The position numbers and the translations under genes are program-made. From positions 1 to 56,862 of the forward strand of contig CAIQUX010000134.1 in NCBI GenBank assembly GCA_903875055.1: a stretch of 56,862 nucleotides of DNA, in the 5' to 3' direction. The notes beneath the pieces are model-generated. The model saw only the letters and a program-made list of their open reading frames with translations, was not told the origin of the DNA and made no database searches. Positions 44,642 through 55,900 of the stretch are shown one piece after another. This DNA is from an uncultured Bacteroidota bacterium. GTDB lineage: Bacteria; Bacteroidota; Bacteroidia; Chitinophagales; Chitinophagaceae. Within the stretch, counting starts at the first letter, position 1; each line of letters begins with the position of its first letter.

Positions 44642-46666
44642 CTATTTCAAGGTATATCTGAACCCGGCATAAAACATTCTGCCAAGGACTGGTCCCCAAA
44701 CATTGCCTGCGTCAAAGAAATTACCATAGGGATGATCTCCGTCAATGATGATATTTTTCTGGGTATAGTTGGCCATATTTTCACATCCTGTATAAATATC
44801 TACTTGTCTAAGAACATAGGTAATCTGGCAAAGCATCTTGAAATAGTTCGGTGAATAGGCTGCCAATCGCATCCCTTCTGGATTTGTATTATAATTGGGT
44901 AGCCTTTGCCTGCCTACCCATTGTGTGGTATAGTCGAACTTCCAATGCTTGTTACGCGTTTCATAGGCGATATTGAATAGTGCTTTGTGTTTTGCATTCA
45001 AGGTTTTTTCAAGTAGGACACCATGTTGAGTTACTCTCACATCGTTGAATTTATATGCCAAACGAATATCCAGGTTTCGAATGACTTCTTTGTATAATTC
45101 AGCCTGCAAGTACCACGCGTAGGATTTTCCATTCAGGTTATAGATAAAAGCCGTTTGCGGTGAAACATCAAAATCAACAACGGATTGCTGTATGAAGTCT
45201 GTTTTGAAAACATCCAGGCTGATCCGGCCTTCCTTACTGGAGTGTTTTTCATGAAAAGAATAGGAGATATTGAAACCATAATTCCAACTATATTCAGGTT
45301 GGAGAGCTTCGGTGAACTGGATGGTTCGGTTACTGGCAAAAATCTGTGCATTTTCCGATAGGATATTGGCCGTGCGGAAGCCACTTCCGGCAGAGGCTCT
45401 GATGGCAATATCACGGGTAAGACTGTATTTGAGGTTGACACGTGGTATAAAAAAGAATTTCTTTAAACGTATATTATAATCGCCTCGCAGCCCCAAAAGA
45501 CCACTGAATTTATCACTTCCTTTGTACGTGTATTCACCAAACAATCCGACTACTGGTTCCTTTCTGTCAAGCACATAATTTTGGTTGTGCAATTTGTCCA
45601 TGTAATTCTCCTTGATATTATCGTACAGCAAGCCGCCGCCCATTCTGAGGTCATGATTGTTATTGCCGAACGGTGTTTGATATATCAGATTGGCAAAGAC
45701 TGATTGCTGGCTCCCGTTATATAGGTTCCTTCCATAAAACCCATCGGCCAAATGGTTCGTGTAATTTAGCTGAAGACCCAAACTCTTACTGCCTGTTGCA
45801 TTGAATGCGTGACTGGCTTTTGTGAAGGCTTCCCAGCGTTTCGTGGTGATATTGAAGCCATAATAAGGTTGCAAAACCGAGGATCTCAAATTCTTGTCGA
45901 ATCGGGTGTCTCCTCCGAGTTTATCATCATAAAGCCCCTTGACACCGAACATACATTCGAGCTGGTCACTCGTGTATTTCCATCTGTTGACGAATTGAGC
46001 CTGCTTATACAAAGGCCTGTCAAGATAATGGTCCTTATTCATATCCACCTTGTTGTTGATTTCGCTTCCGTGTGCCATCAACGACGTACTCCATTTCTTC
46101 GTGATAACTTTAGAAACTATTGTATTAAGTTCTGTTCTCAATCGGGAATTGACGTAGGTATTGATAAAGAAGCGTGGCGATTTTTCAGGTTTCATCAATT
46201 CGATATCGATCTGTCCTGTCATACTTTCAAAGCCGTTTGTTACACTACCGGGGCCTTTATTGATGAAAATTGAATTGACAAATGGTCCGGGAATGTTTGA
46301 AAAGCCTGAAGCATAATTCAATCCACGTACAGTTGGCAATAAGTCGGTCATGGTTTGTACATAAATGCCACTGAGACCCAGCATCTGTATTTGTCGTGCT
46401 CCGGTAACGGCATTGGTGAAACTCACTTCCACGCTCGGGTTGGTTTCAAAACTTTCGGCCAGATTACAGCAGGCATTTTTTTTCAATTCGACCTGTGTTA
46501 TTTTTTCAGTCCGGATAGGATTTAGCTGTTGCATTTCATTTCCGTTGTTTCGCTGAATGACCTTCACTTCGCGAAGAGACTTATTTTTAATAGTGTCCTT
46601 TTTTGTCTGGCCGAATGAAAGATTCGGAAGCAATATGATGAAAAGTAACAATTGAGTATATTTCAT
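44642..46666 (-). CDS. TonB-dependent receptor, probable copper/metal complex transporter
   Basis: This 674-residue outer-membrane receptor has signal peptide MKYTQLLLFIILLPNLSFGQ. A plug domain spans ~35-160 (VELKKNACCNLAESFETNPSVE, GARQIQMLGLSGIYVQ, GPGSVTNGFESMTGQIDI), and a 22-strand-type barrel ends in FYAGFRYTLK with aromatic alternation. Many Bacteroidota receptors carry a carboxypeptidase-like domain before the plug; here it is absent, making the protein short. The KKNACCNLAESFE plug signature is shared with receptors of heavy-metal loci. It lies between the HYC_CC_PP-type gene and the outer-membrane gene and is divergent from MbnP/MbnH, which points to copper; the substrate is inferred. 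Confidence 0.88.
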   Translation of the reverse strand: MKYTQLLLFIILLPNLSFGQTKKDTIKNKSLREVKVIQRNNGNEMQQLNPIRTEKITQVELKKNACCNLAESFETNPSVEVSFTNAVTGARQIQMLGLSGIYVQTMTDLLPTVRGLNYASGFSNIPGPFVNSIFINKGPGSVTNGFESMTGQIDIELMKPEKSPRFFINTYVNSRLRTELNTIVSKVITKKWSTSLMAHGSEINNKVDMNKDHYLDRPLYKQAQFVNRWKYTSDQLECMFGVKGLYDDKLGGDTRFDKNLRSSVLQPYYGFNITTKRWEAFTKASHAFNATGSKSLGLQLNYTNHLADGFYGRNLYNGSQQSVFANLIYQTPFGNNNHDLRMGGGLLYDNIKENYMDKLHNQNYVLDRKEPVVGLFGEYTYKGSDKFSGLLGLRGDYNIRLKKFFFIPRVNLKYSLTRDIAIRASAGSGFRTANILSENAQIFASNRTIQFTEALQPEYSWNYGFNISYSFHEKHSSKEGRISLDVFKTDFIQQSVVDFDVSPQTAFIYNLNGKSYAWYLQAELYKEVIRNLDIRLAYKFNDVRVTQHGVLLEKTLNAKHKALFNIAYETRNKHWKFDYTTQWVGRQRLPNYNTNPEGMRLAAYSPNYFKMLCQITYVLRQVDIYTGCENMANYTQKNIIIDGDHPYGNFFDAGNVWGPVLGRMFYAGFRYTLK

Positions 46667-46839
46667 TTTCTGTTTTTTATTGATTAATGATGTCTAGTGT
46701 TCAGATTTTGTTATACATGCTGTCTAGCCTCAGATGTAGGTTTAGCGTTTGTCGCAGGCACTAAATTCAATTGTATGCGTTACAGGTTGCATACCTTATG
46801 CATATGCCTGATTGCGCATATATACAACGTGCTATCTGA

Positions 46840-47235
46840 TCAAATCAATAAATGTCGGTAAAGAATAAAAAGGGGTGGTGAATGATCCGGAGGATCCTCC
46901 AGATTGTAAATAAGGGAGTTATTATCAGATACAAACTGTCTGATAGTAAATTCGAATGGTGATTTTTGAAAGTCGGCTGTCGATAAGGATTGCTTGATAA
47001 GAAAGTGACTGCAGGTAGTACTTTCATTTTTCTGCGATTTTACTTCCAGTTTTTTGTTCTCACAACATTTCTTTTTCACTGATTCAAGGGAATGGTCGCA
47101 GCCGCAGGTGGAACCGACGGGAATGCTGAAAATGGAAAACGAACGCTCGCCGTTGCAGATATGCACATCTAAATTCAAACCCACCGTAGAAAACAAATGA
47201 GATAGAATAAGATAGATGGATAAAAATATTTTCAT
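46840..47235 (-). CDS. HYC_CC_PP-type small secreted protein
   Basis: This is a 131-residue protein with signal peptide MKIFLSIYLILSHLFSTVG. The mature part has three spaced landmarks: a His-Ile-Cys (VHICNGE), a Cys-rich middle (CGCDHS, KKCCENKK), and a C-terminal PPDHSPPLFILYRHLLI. This arrangement is that of the HYC_CC_PP family, found beside TonB receptors in Bacteroidota metal loci. The Cys and His residues suggest metal binding in the periplasm. It is the first gene of the minus-strand group, with a -7 element at 47252-47259, and lies 173 bases before the receptor gene. Function of the family is not established. Confidence 0.75.
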   Translation of the reverse strand: MKIFLSIYLILSHLFSTVGLNLDVHICNGERSFSIFSIPVGSTCGCDHSLESVKKKCCENKKLEVKSQKNESTTCSHFLIKQSLSTADFQKSPFEFTIRQFVSDNNSLIYNLEDPPDHSPPLFILYRHLLI

Positions 47236-47251
47236 AATATCTGAACGGATA

Positions 47252-47259
47252 CAAAGCTA
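47252..47259 (-). promoter_or_regulatory. -7 promoter element (TAGCTTTG) of the minus-strand copper genes
   Basis: It is a perfect TAnnTTTG match on the minus strand, 17 bases before the ATG at 47235. It lies in the 293-base divergent region with mbnP, where a copper-responsive regulator might bind; no clear operator was recognised. Confidence 0.6.
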
Positions 47260-47528
47260 CTATTATATTGGAAATTCATAGCATACGTTAACAAAATTGC
47301 ATTGGAGTGGAGTGAATCAATCATGATTGAAAAGTTACCAGCAAAGTAGTATAGTAAAAGATGGGTAGGGAATCAATTCAATAAAGATAAAAATATCTTT
47401 AAAATATGGAAAAGTGGTATCTTAGCACATGAATTCTGATCAGGCTAATTGAATCGATTGGTATTGGGTGGCTTGCAAGTTCTGGTTCTGAAAGTATTGA
47501 TAAAAGTAAACTCTTAATAATTTATTGG

Positions 47529-48245
47529 ATGAAAAATATGTTCTTTTTGTCGGTATTATTGATAATGGGCCTTTATTCTTGTAAGAAAAGTGACAGGAAA
47601 TATTCTCAGGTGGTCCTAAATGTGAAATATAAAGTAGATGATCTTTCACTGCAGAAAGATACAGTGAGGTACCTGAACAATGCGGGTAATCTTTACAGCG
47701 TGACGCACCTTGAATACTACATATCCGGTATCACTTTTCACGAAGAAAGTGGTCATGATTTTCATTGTACGGGTATTCATTACATCAATGGTTTTTCTCC
47801 TCAAACGAATCAGATTCTGATTGATTCGGTTCCTTGTGGAATTTACACTTCAGTGACTTGCAATATTGGGTTGTCGCATGCCTTAAATGTAAGTAACTCA
47901 TTGACTAATACGGCCGAGAATGTGAATATGGCATGGCCTGACAATATGGGAGGAGGGTATCATTTTTTAAAGATGGAGGGTTATGTCAAAACACCTGCAG
48001 GTAATATGGGTTATGTTGTACACTTGGGTACAGATACGAGCTTAGTATCCTGTGTAATGACCCAACAATTATATGTATTTGCTGTCAGGTCAGAATTTGA
48101 TATGACTATGAACCTCAATGAGTGGTATAGGAGCCCGGCAGTCTATAACTTGCTCACGGATGGCAATAATACAATGGGTAATCCATCGTCAATGTCAAAA
48201 ATTGCGGCCAATGGTTACAATGTGTTTACACTTCAATTAAATTAA
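47529..48245 (+). CDS. mbnP: MbnP-family copper-binding lipoprotein
   Basis: This 238-residue lipoprotein (lipobox GLYSC, Cys18) belongs to the MbnP family of periplasmic or surface copper-binding proteins. Typical segments are YLNNAGNLYSVTHLEYYISG near the N-terminus, NVNMAWPDNMGGGYHFLKMEG in the middle, and LTLQLN-like strand ends. In characterised MbnP, the partner MbnH oxidises a Trp to kynurenine, which then takes part in copper binding. Here two Trp are present (Trp136 in MAWPDNM, Trp199 in NEWYRS), and Trp136 sits in the most conserved segment. The mbnH gene follows 6 bases downstream. It is divergent from the TonB receptor group. Copper binding is inferred from the family. Confidence 0.85.
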   Translation: MKNMFFLSVLLIMGLYSCKKSDRKYSQVVLNVKYKVDDLSLQKDTVRYLNNAGNLYSVTHLEYYISGITFHEESGHDFHCTGIHYINGFSPQTNQILIDSVPCGIYTSVTCNIGLSHALNVSNSLTNTAENVNMAWPDNMGGGYHFLKMEGYVKTPAGNMGYVVHLGTDTSLVSCVMTQQLYVFAVRSEFDMTMNLNEWYRSPAVYNLLTDGNNTMGNPSSMSKIAANGYNVFTLQLN

Positions 48246-48251
48246 CGAACT

Positions 48252-49280
48252 ATGAGCATCAAGTCATTATCATCGAATGCAAAAAAACGATTAAGCGAAG
48301 CATGTTTTTCTATTTCAATTCTAGTATTGTTAGCCTCTTGTCACAAGCAGAAAGAAACGCCCCCGCCTGTTTCTTCTGGATTGACTCCTTACGAAATCAA
48401 GTATCCGTTTACATTTCCAGCATTGAATATACCGTCTGACAACCCTCTGACGGTTGAAGGTATCGCACTTGGTAAGGCATTATACGGTGATCCGATTCTT
48501 TCGAATGACGGTAGGTCGTGTTCTGCTTGTCATGTGAAGAGTACATCTTTTTCCAGCTTTTCAGCGAATGCCATACCTCATATCAATGAAGGATGGAATA
48601 CGAAATTTCTTTGGCGCGGTGGAGTAGAAGGTACCCTTGAAGATGCTATGTCCTTTGAAGTGAACGAATTCTTTAAAACGGATGTTACAAAGTTAAATGC
48701 CAATCAGGACTATAAGGCGAGGTTTAAAAATGTATATGGTGTAGAAACCATCAGCAGGAAAGATGTGGCTTATGCCTTAGCCCAATATCTTAGATCATTG
48801 ACATCTGTTGATTCACGTTTTGACAGATATGTTCGTAAAGAATCGATGATCACAATGTCTGAATTGAATGGTTTCTATATTTTTAATTCAGAAAAAGGTG
48901 AGTGTTTTCATTGCCATAGTCTAGGTTTGTTTGCAGATAATGCGTATCACAATAATGGAATCGATTCGATCTTCACCGGTAATAATGCCGGGCGATATGA
49001 TGTGACTAAGAATCCGAATGACCTTGGAAAATTTAAGACACCGACGTTGAGGAATATTGAATTGACTGCGCCATATATGCACGACGGACGTTACCTGACC
49101 TTGGAGGAAGTGGTGGAACACTATAATAGCGGAGTGAAAAAGACAGCCACGATTGATCCCATCATGACTTTGCCAAGTTTTGAAAATGGACTCCAATTGA
49201 CGGCCCAGCAAAAATCTGACCTCGTTGCTTTTCTGAAAACATTGACAGATACAAGTTTTGTCAATAACCCACTACATTAA
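48252..49280 (+). CDS. mbnH: MbnH-family di-heme cytochrome c peroxidase-like protein
   Basis: This 342-residue di-heme protein of the CcpA/MauG superfamily is exported as a lipoprotein (LLASC, Cys30). Heme sites are C-S-A-C-H (Cys90, Cys93, His94) and C-F-H-C-H (Cys218, Cys221, His222). The region HDGRYLTLEEVVEHYN near the C-terminus is characteristic of the family. MbnH enzymes use a bis-Fe(IV) state to oxidise a Trp of MbnP to kynurenine; the adjacent mbnP gene, 6 bases upstream, makes this role more likely than plain hydrogen-peroxide reduction. It is the last gene of the pair, followed by a strong terminator at 49333-49361. Confidence 0.88.
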   Translation: MSIKSLSSNAKKRLSEACFSISILVLLASCHKQKETPPPVSSGLTPYEIKYPFTFPALNIPSDNPLTVEGIALGKALYGDPILSNDGRSCSACHVKSTSFSSFSANAIPHINEGWNTKFLWRGGVEGTLEDAMSFEVNEFFKTDVTKLNANQDYKARFKNVYGVETISRKDVAYALAQYLRSLTSVDSRFDRYVRKESMITMSELNGFYIFNSEKGECFHCHSLGLFADNAYHNNGIDSIFTGNNAGRYDVTKNPNDLGKFKTPTLRNIELTAPYMHDGRYLTLEEVVEHYNSGVKKTATIDPIMTLPSFENGLQLTAQQKSDLVAFLKTLTDTSFVNNPLH

Positions 49281-49332
49281 TGTAAGGCTCCTATCTATCG
49301 GGGGCTTTCTTGACCGAGTGATTTTAAGTGTA

Positions 49333-49361
49333 AAATAATCCGGCATGTTGCCGGATTATTT
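49333..49361. terminator. Bidirectional terminator between mbnH and the 2243-aa protein
   Basis: A perfect 13-bp stem (AAATAATCCGGCA / TGCCGGATTATTT) with a 3-nt loop has A/T-rich ends on both sides. It is placed between two convergent genes and should end transcripts from both. Confidence 0.8.
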
Positions 49362-49396
49362 ATTTCAATAGACAATGAACTGTTTTTTTCTGAAAA

Positions 49397-49975
49397 CTAG
49401 TTTGGTTGGATTGATCCTATAAAGTTGTTAATGTTGTCTTCAATGATTGGAATATCCAGCAGATCCGCGTTGCCATCACCATTGATATCAGTGGCGATGT
49501 AATTGTAGGCAAAATTATTAATATCATTCTCTAGTATCGAAAGATCCAGCAAGTCGACATTCTCATCATGATTCAGGTCGCCGGTATAGAAAGCCCAGAT
49601 ACCAGGTTCTATCTCAATCATATTATCGCCGTATGCTTTATTGGCCGCGGTGGTAAAATCGTAGTTGGTAGGATTAGGTCCCAGAAGAATCGAATCAGAA
49701 CTCCAGGTTTGAACCGTATTCCGATGTGACACTGATATATAATGCCAACCAAAAATTGTCGGGAAATTACAAGTAACCGTTCCATCAGTATGCAATAAAG
49801 CCTTTTTTGAAGATACGACTGAATATGGTGCATGGTTATCTCTCAATTGGATCACGATCGTGTCGGTCAGGTCGGGATTGCTGCCGACGCCTTCATTCAT
49901 CAAAGTGCTTACCATATTACCGAACCCTGAATAATAGGATTCAAGGTATAGATTCAGATTCACGATTGTATTACA
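49397..49975 (-). other. Shared C-terminal module with dockerin-like EF-hand pair (copy in 2243-aa protein)
   Basis: This part encodes residues 2052-2243 (CNTIVNLNLYLESYY…HTDGTVTC…RNTVQTWSS…AYGDNMIEIEPGIWAFYTGDLN, then two EF-hand-like loops). It aligns end to end with 42199-42774. Each loop begins with Asp at positions 1, 3 or 5 as in dockerin/EF-hand calcium sites. Confidence 0.85.
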
Positions 49976-52900
49976 TTGTTGTGACACAATCTGAATAGTT
50001 GATGAATGGGTGCAGCCGTTCAAGTTGGTAGCGGTGAGTGTGTAAGTACCTGCGCCAACAAGAATATTCTGCGTATTGCCAACAACGCCACCGCTGTTAC
50101 TCCATGTATAAGCAAGGCCTGTAGGAGTTGACAACGAAGCCTGTGTTCCATTACAGATGGTATCTTCACCGATAATCGGTGCCGGGTCATTATTATGGAC
50201 ATAAGATGTTCGTGTAACAGAGCACCCATTTGCATCGGTCACGATGACAGAGTAATCTCCGGTTCCTAAATGATTGATAGTCGGTGTTGTTTGGCCATTA
50301 CTCCAAAGATACAGATATGGGGTTACACCGCCAGAAGCTGTCACACTGAGTATCCCTGAAGGCACTGTCGTGATACTATCACAATTTGTCATGAAATTCG
50401 TACTACTGGCATTCAATATCGGTGGACTCAGGATGATTGCATTCGCCGTGTCCCAGCAACCATGTGTGTCAGTGACAGTCACACTATATGTGCCGAGGGG
50501 CTGATTCGCTTGAAATGGTGCTGTCGAACCATTACTCCATGAAAAAGTATATGGACCATTACCTCCACTTCCAGTCACAGAAAGTAAACCGATCTGGTTC
50601 CCACATCCGATATAGGTGCCGAATGCATAGGCTGTCACCTGAGTGGGTTGGATTACTTGAACCTGGGCAACCTTAGTACATGCTCGTGAATCAGTAACAG
50701 TAACCAAATAGAAATTGGCCGCCAGATTTGAAATGCCAGGTGAAGTAGCTCCTGTCGACCACGTATAAGTATACGGAGAGTTTCCTCCGCTCGCACTTAC
50801 AGAAGCGGTGCCGTTATGGTCGCCGTAGCAATTCAACAAGGACCCTGTTACGTTAGTGACAATGGCTGTCGGTTCATGTAGGATAATAGAATCTGTTGCA
50901 ACACATCCTAGCGTATCGGTTATGATAACATGATAGTTACCTGCATATAAAGAAGTCCTGTTTTGGGTATATGCCGTGTCAGTCCAGAAATAATGATATG
51001 GTGCGGTGCCACCACCAGTGGTAACATTGATAGTTCCATTATTCATGCCATGGCAACTGACATTATAACCACTAAAAATAGATGCCGTCAGCGTCTTGGT
51101 AAGCAGGGCAGGTTGCGTTAACGCTGCACTCGAGCTGGCAGTACATCCTACTGAATCAGTGGCAATGACGCTATAACTTCCGAGACTTAATCCGACGGCT
51201 GTCTGACCTGTCTGGCCATTGGACCATAAATAGGTGAAGTTAGCTGTCCCTCCTGTCGGTAGTGCCGTGATGCTTCCATTGGATCCGCCAAAACAACTGA
51301 TATTCTTTCCTCCATAAAATACATGTGGACTAACCGTAAGTGAAATGGATGCTGGCTGAACCAAGGTAACGGTGGCAGTGGCAGCTGCACAGTTATGAGA
51401 ATCATGGACGGTGACCGTATAAGTCCCGGCACTCAGTCCTGTAATAGTAGACGTTGTTGCACCGGTGCTCCAGAGGTAAGTATAAGGAGGTGTTCCACCG
51501 CTTGGAAACACTGTGGCGCTACCGTTACTTGAACCATGGCAACTTACATTGTAACCTCTAGTATTAGTCGGGGTAGTTGCTGATGCAGATACGGCAGCCG
51601 GTTGAGTGACGATATAACCAGTAGTGGATGTACAACCATTGTTATCCGTTACCCGTACAGTATACGTTGCTGCCGCAAGCGAACTGATAGTCTGCGTGGT
51701 AGCACCTGTATTCCATAAATACATGTATGGAGAAACCGTTCCCGAAGCTGTAGCATTGAGGGTGGCATTTGTTGCCCCGTTGCATTGCAGGAAGGCTGTT
51801 TGTGAAATAGATGGAACTGGTAATGAAAGAACATTCACCGCAATGCTGTTTGTCATGGATGAGCAACCGGTCAGCGTGTCAATGATTTCTGCTGAATAGG
51901 TTCCAGTTGTAGAAGCTGCATATGAGTACCCAAAGACATTATAAGGGGTATAACAACTGCAATAAATACTATAGGAAAAATACGTAATTGGGCTTCCATT
52001 TACATACCATTTATAAATGCAATTCGGAGAACCGGATGTATTCAAGGTTACAGCATTGCCAGAACAAATTGTCGTCGGTCCCGCCGCTGTAATATTCCCC
52101 AGTGGTAATGGGTTAACAACGATATTCACAGGCCCGGCATTCGAGGCACAGCCATTGACGTCTGTCACCGTCAGGCTATAAGAACCGGAAGTAGTGATAT
52201 TCGAAAGTGTTGCATTTGTTGATCCGTTTGACCACAGAAACGTGCCACTCGGATGCCCTGTCAGACTGACATTGGCACCAGCACAAAATGTGGTAGGTCC
52301 GCTTGTAGTGATACTGGCCACAGGGTAGAAACTCACCGGTGTTACATTAGATGCGCGAGTACAACCATTGATATCAGTAATGGTTACTACATAATTACCC
52401 TGTGTTGATGCAACAATAGTTTGTGTTGTAGCACCCGTAGACCAAAGATAGGAAACGGCAGGTGTCGAACTCAAAGTGGTGTTTGCCCCTATACAGACTG
52501 TCGTTCCTCCGTTCGCTGTAATGACTGGTTGAGGGGGAACTATGAATGTGGCGACAATACTATTTGTCATAGAGATACAACCCGTCAAAGTATCGATAAT
52601 TTCTGCTGTATAAGTTCCGCCACTACCTGTGGAAAATGAATTACCATAGGTATAATACGGGACATAGCAACTACAATTGATATTATAAGAATAGTTAGTA
52701 ATTGGACTACCGTTGAGGAACCATCTGAATTTAGTATGTGCAGAGCCGGTGGCATTAAAAGTGACCGTATTTCCACTACATACTGTGATAGGACCCTGAG
52801 CAGCAATACTTCCTGTAGGCAACGGATTGACTAACACATTCATATAGGCTGTATCACGGCATCCTAATCCGATTTCAGTAGCAATCATCGACAAGTTTTG

Positions 52901-55900
52901 TGTGGATGAAATATTGACGCTTGGCGTGGTGGCTCCATTTGACCAGTTATAAGTAACACCATTTGCAGGGGAAGCCGTCAATGTAACTGATCCTCCAAAG
53001 CAGAATGTTGTCGGTCCGCTGGAACTTATTGAAGCCACTGGATGAACATTGATCACAGCAGGCGAAGACCATGATTTACACCCAAAGACATTTGTCACTG
53101 TGTCGATAAACGTACCTGAAATATAAACTGTTTGTGACTGAGAAGTAATCCCGTTATTCCAAGTGTTGTTACTGGCAGAACTTGATGTCAATAGCACATT
53201 GCTGCCATTACAGAACGACAACGGGCCATTAGCACTGATTGTTGGTACCGTAGGATTCGGATTCACGGTAACTATTGTTGATGCCGATGAGGTCGGGCAA
53301 GAATTTGAATCAATCATGGTTACCGAGTAGGTACCTGTTGAGGTGATCGCAGTTGACCTGGCAGTTGATCCGGTGGCTACACCCGAGTTATACCAGATAT
53401 AGGAAAGTCCACCAGGATTTACTGTCAATGTCACATTATTGCCATTGCAAAAAGTAAGTGGTCCATTAGCCGAAACAGTAACCGGCGTTGTATTGTGTTT
53501 AACGACATTGGTAATAGTTGATGTTGATTTACATCCATTCGCGCCTGTAACTGTGACTGTATACGAACCGGTCGTATCCACAGTAAATGACTGTGCTGTC
53601 TGACCGTTATTCCAAAGTATGTTCGAGTTGGCACTGGATGTAAGCGTCACATTCATGCCAGGGCATAAGGAGGTAGGTCCATTGGCCATGATAGTTGGTG
53701 TTGGAGGTTGCGGTAATTGAGTAATCGTAATCGACGTCGACGTCGTACAACCGAATGCATCGGTTGCAGTAACGGTATATGAACCACCGGCACTGATGGC
53801 TTTCTTGTTACCAGTACCTCCACCAGACCAAACATAACTAGTAAATCCCGGAGTGGCATATAATGTATCAATAGAACCCTGACAAAAGACTGGCCCAGTT
53901 GTAATGTTTACTATCGGATGATGTGAATTCACTACTGTAGGCAACGAAGCACCCGGGCAATTGGTCACATCAGTTACAATCACGATATAAGATCCAGAAT
54001 CTCTGGCTACCAGCGTTTGTCCTGTTCCGACAATTGAGTTGTTATATACCCATTGATACGAAGTGAAACCACTTGGAGCACTCAACACAGTACTGTCAGG
54101 ATTGCAAAAAGCAAGTGGTAAAGTATGCGTGATGGTTGGCATCGGTGTCGAAGCGCATGGTGAAACTACGATCGATGAAATGAAATAAGGACCCCAGTTT
54201 CCATCAAGCCCTTTCATCCGAACCATGAGACGATGTAATCCGACAGGTATACCTGAACTTAACAATGTGGACTGAGTTTGTTCGAGGGCATTGGAGAAAT
54301 TTCCATTCAATGACACTATCGTCAAAGGCGGGGTATTGTCGATTCTTACTTCGCCTTGTATCACTTTGATATTTCGGGCAAACAAACTGTCTTCAATCGT
54401 GATTGAGAGTTTGAACGGATTACTCCAACTGTTTGCTACGTCCTTGAAGCGTACACAAATAGTATGTAAGCCTGTTGGTAGGGTTGGTACATTATTTTTA
54501 AAGGCCTGTTCAATGGCATTGTCAAACGCTCCATCAAAAGCCAGCAAGGTGACTGGATTATTCAAGGTGTCATTATCCCAATAAAGTTGACCTGTGACTA
54601 CATTGATATTCCGGTATGAAATAGGGTTTTCGATGATGAACGAAGTTTTAAAAATAGGGCCCCAATGTGTTGGCACCGAATCGCGAACCTGCACATTTAA
54701 GGTGTGTAAGCCAAGACCTGGCGCAGCTAATGTTTGAACCGCTGATTCGATGGCTTCATTGAAGTTGCCATCAAACGCAATCATATTCGGTGAGGCCGGT
54801 ACATTATTGTCAAACCATACACGGGCAGCATCTACACGAATAGCCCTTACTGTATCGATCGCATTGTCGACCTTTACGATGGTACTGAAAGCGGGACTGT
54901 AATTACCGCTGCCATTTGGATCCAGAAGTTGAACATTCAGTTTGTGAACTCCGGCTGTCGAAAATGTCGATAAGGAAGTGGCTGTTATAAATTCATTGAC
55001 GGCACTCCCTGCATTTCCATTCAGTATGATCAGGCCGACAGTAGTCCCTAAGTTGCTATCCCAGTAAGCTCGTCCTAACGCAGCAGATATGATACGTGTA
55101 AATGAAACCGGCGACTCGACAGCAATCGTAGTAGTGAATGCAGGACTCCAGTGACTTGTGCCATCCAGTACTTGAACATTGATGTTATGAGAGCCTGCAG
55201 ATGGGAAGCTGCTGATTGGTGAAGAGGTGATAAATGAGTTGATCGAATTGGCTATATTGCCATTTACCATGATCATATTGGTAGCTCCGGCTGTATTCGC
55301 ATCCCAATAGACACGGGCAAGTGAGGCCGAGATGATACGGGGAGCAGCGGTCGGTGATTCGACAGCGATTACTGTGGTGAAGGCAGGTCCCCATTGACCT
55401 GTGGGGTCCATCAACTGAACATTGATGGCGTGATCTCCGGCAGAAGGGAACGTGCTGATGGCCGATGAGGTGATAAATGAATTAATGGCGTTTGTGGCGT
55501 TCCCGTTTAGTAGTATCAGATTAGTGGCTCCACCAACATTCGCATCCCAATATACCCTGGCTAACGAAGCCGAAATAGGGCGGGGTGCAGCTGATGGAGA
55601 TTCAACAGCAATTACGGTTGTGAATGCCGGGCTCCATTGACCTGTGGCGTCCAACACTTGTACATTGATGGCATGGTCCCCCGCCGCAGGGAAGGTAGAG
55701 ATAGCCGATGAGGTGATAAAGGAGTTGATCGCATTTGCCACATTCCCATTGAGCATGATGAGATTGGTTGCACCACCCACATTGGCATCCCAATAAACAC
55801 GCGCCAGTGTGACACTGATGCTTCGCGATGTAGCAGGGCTTTCAACACTCAGGGTAGTTTTGAAGACAGGTCCCCAATGACCTAATGAATCTTTCATTCG

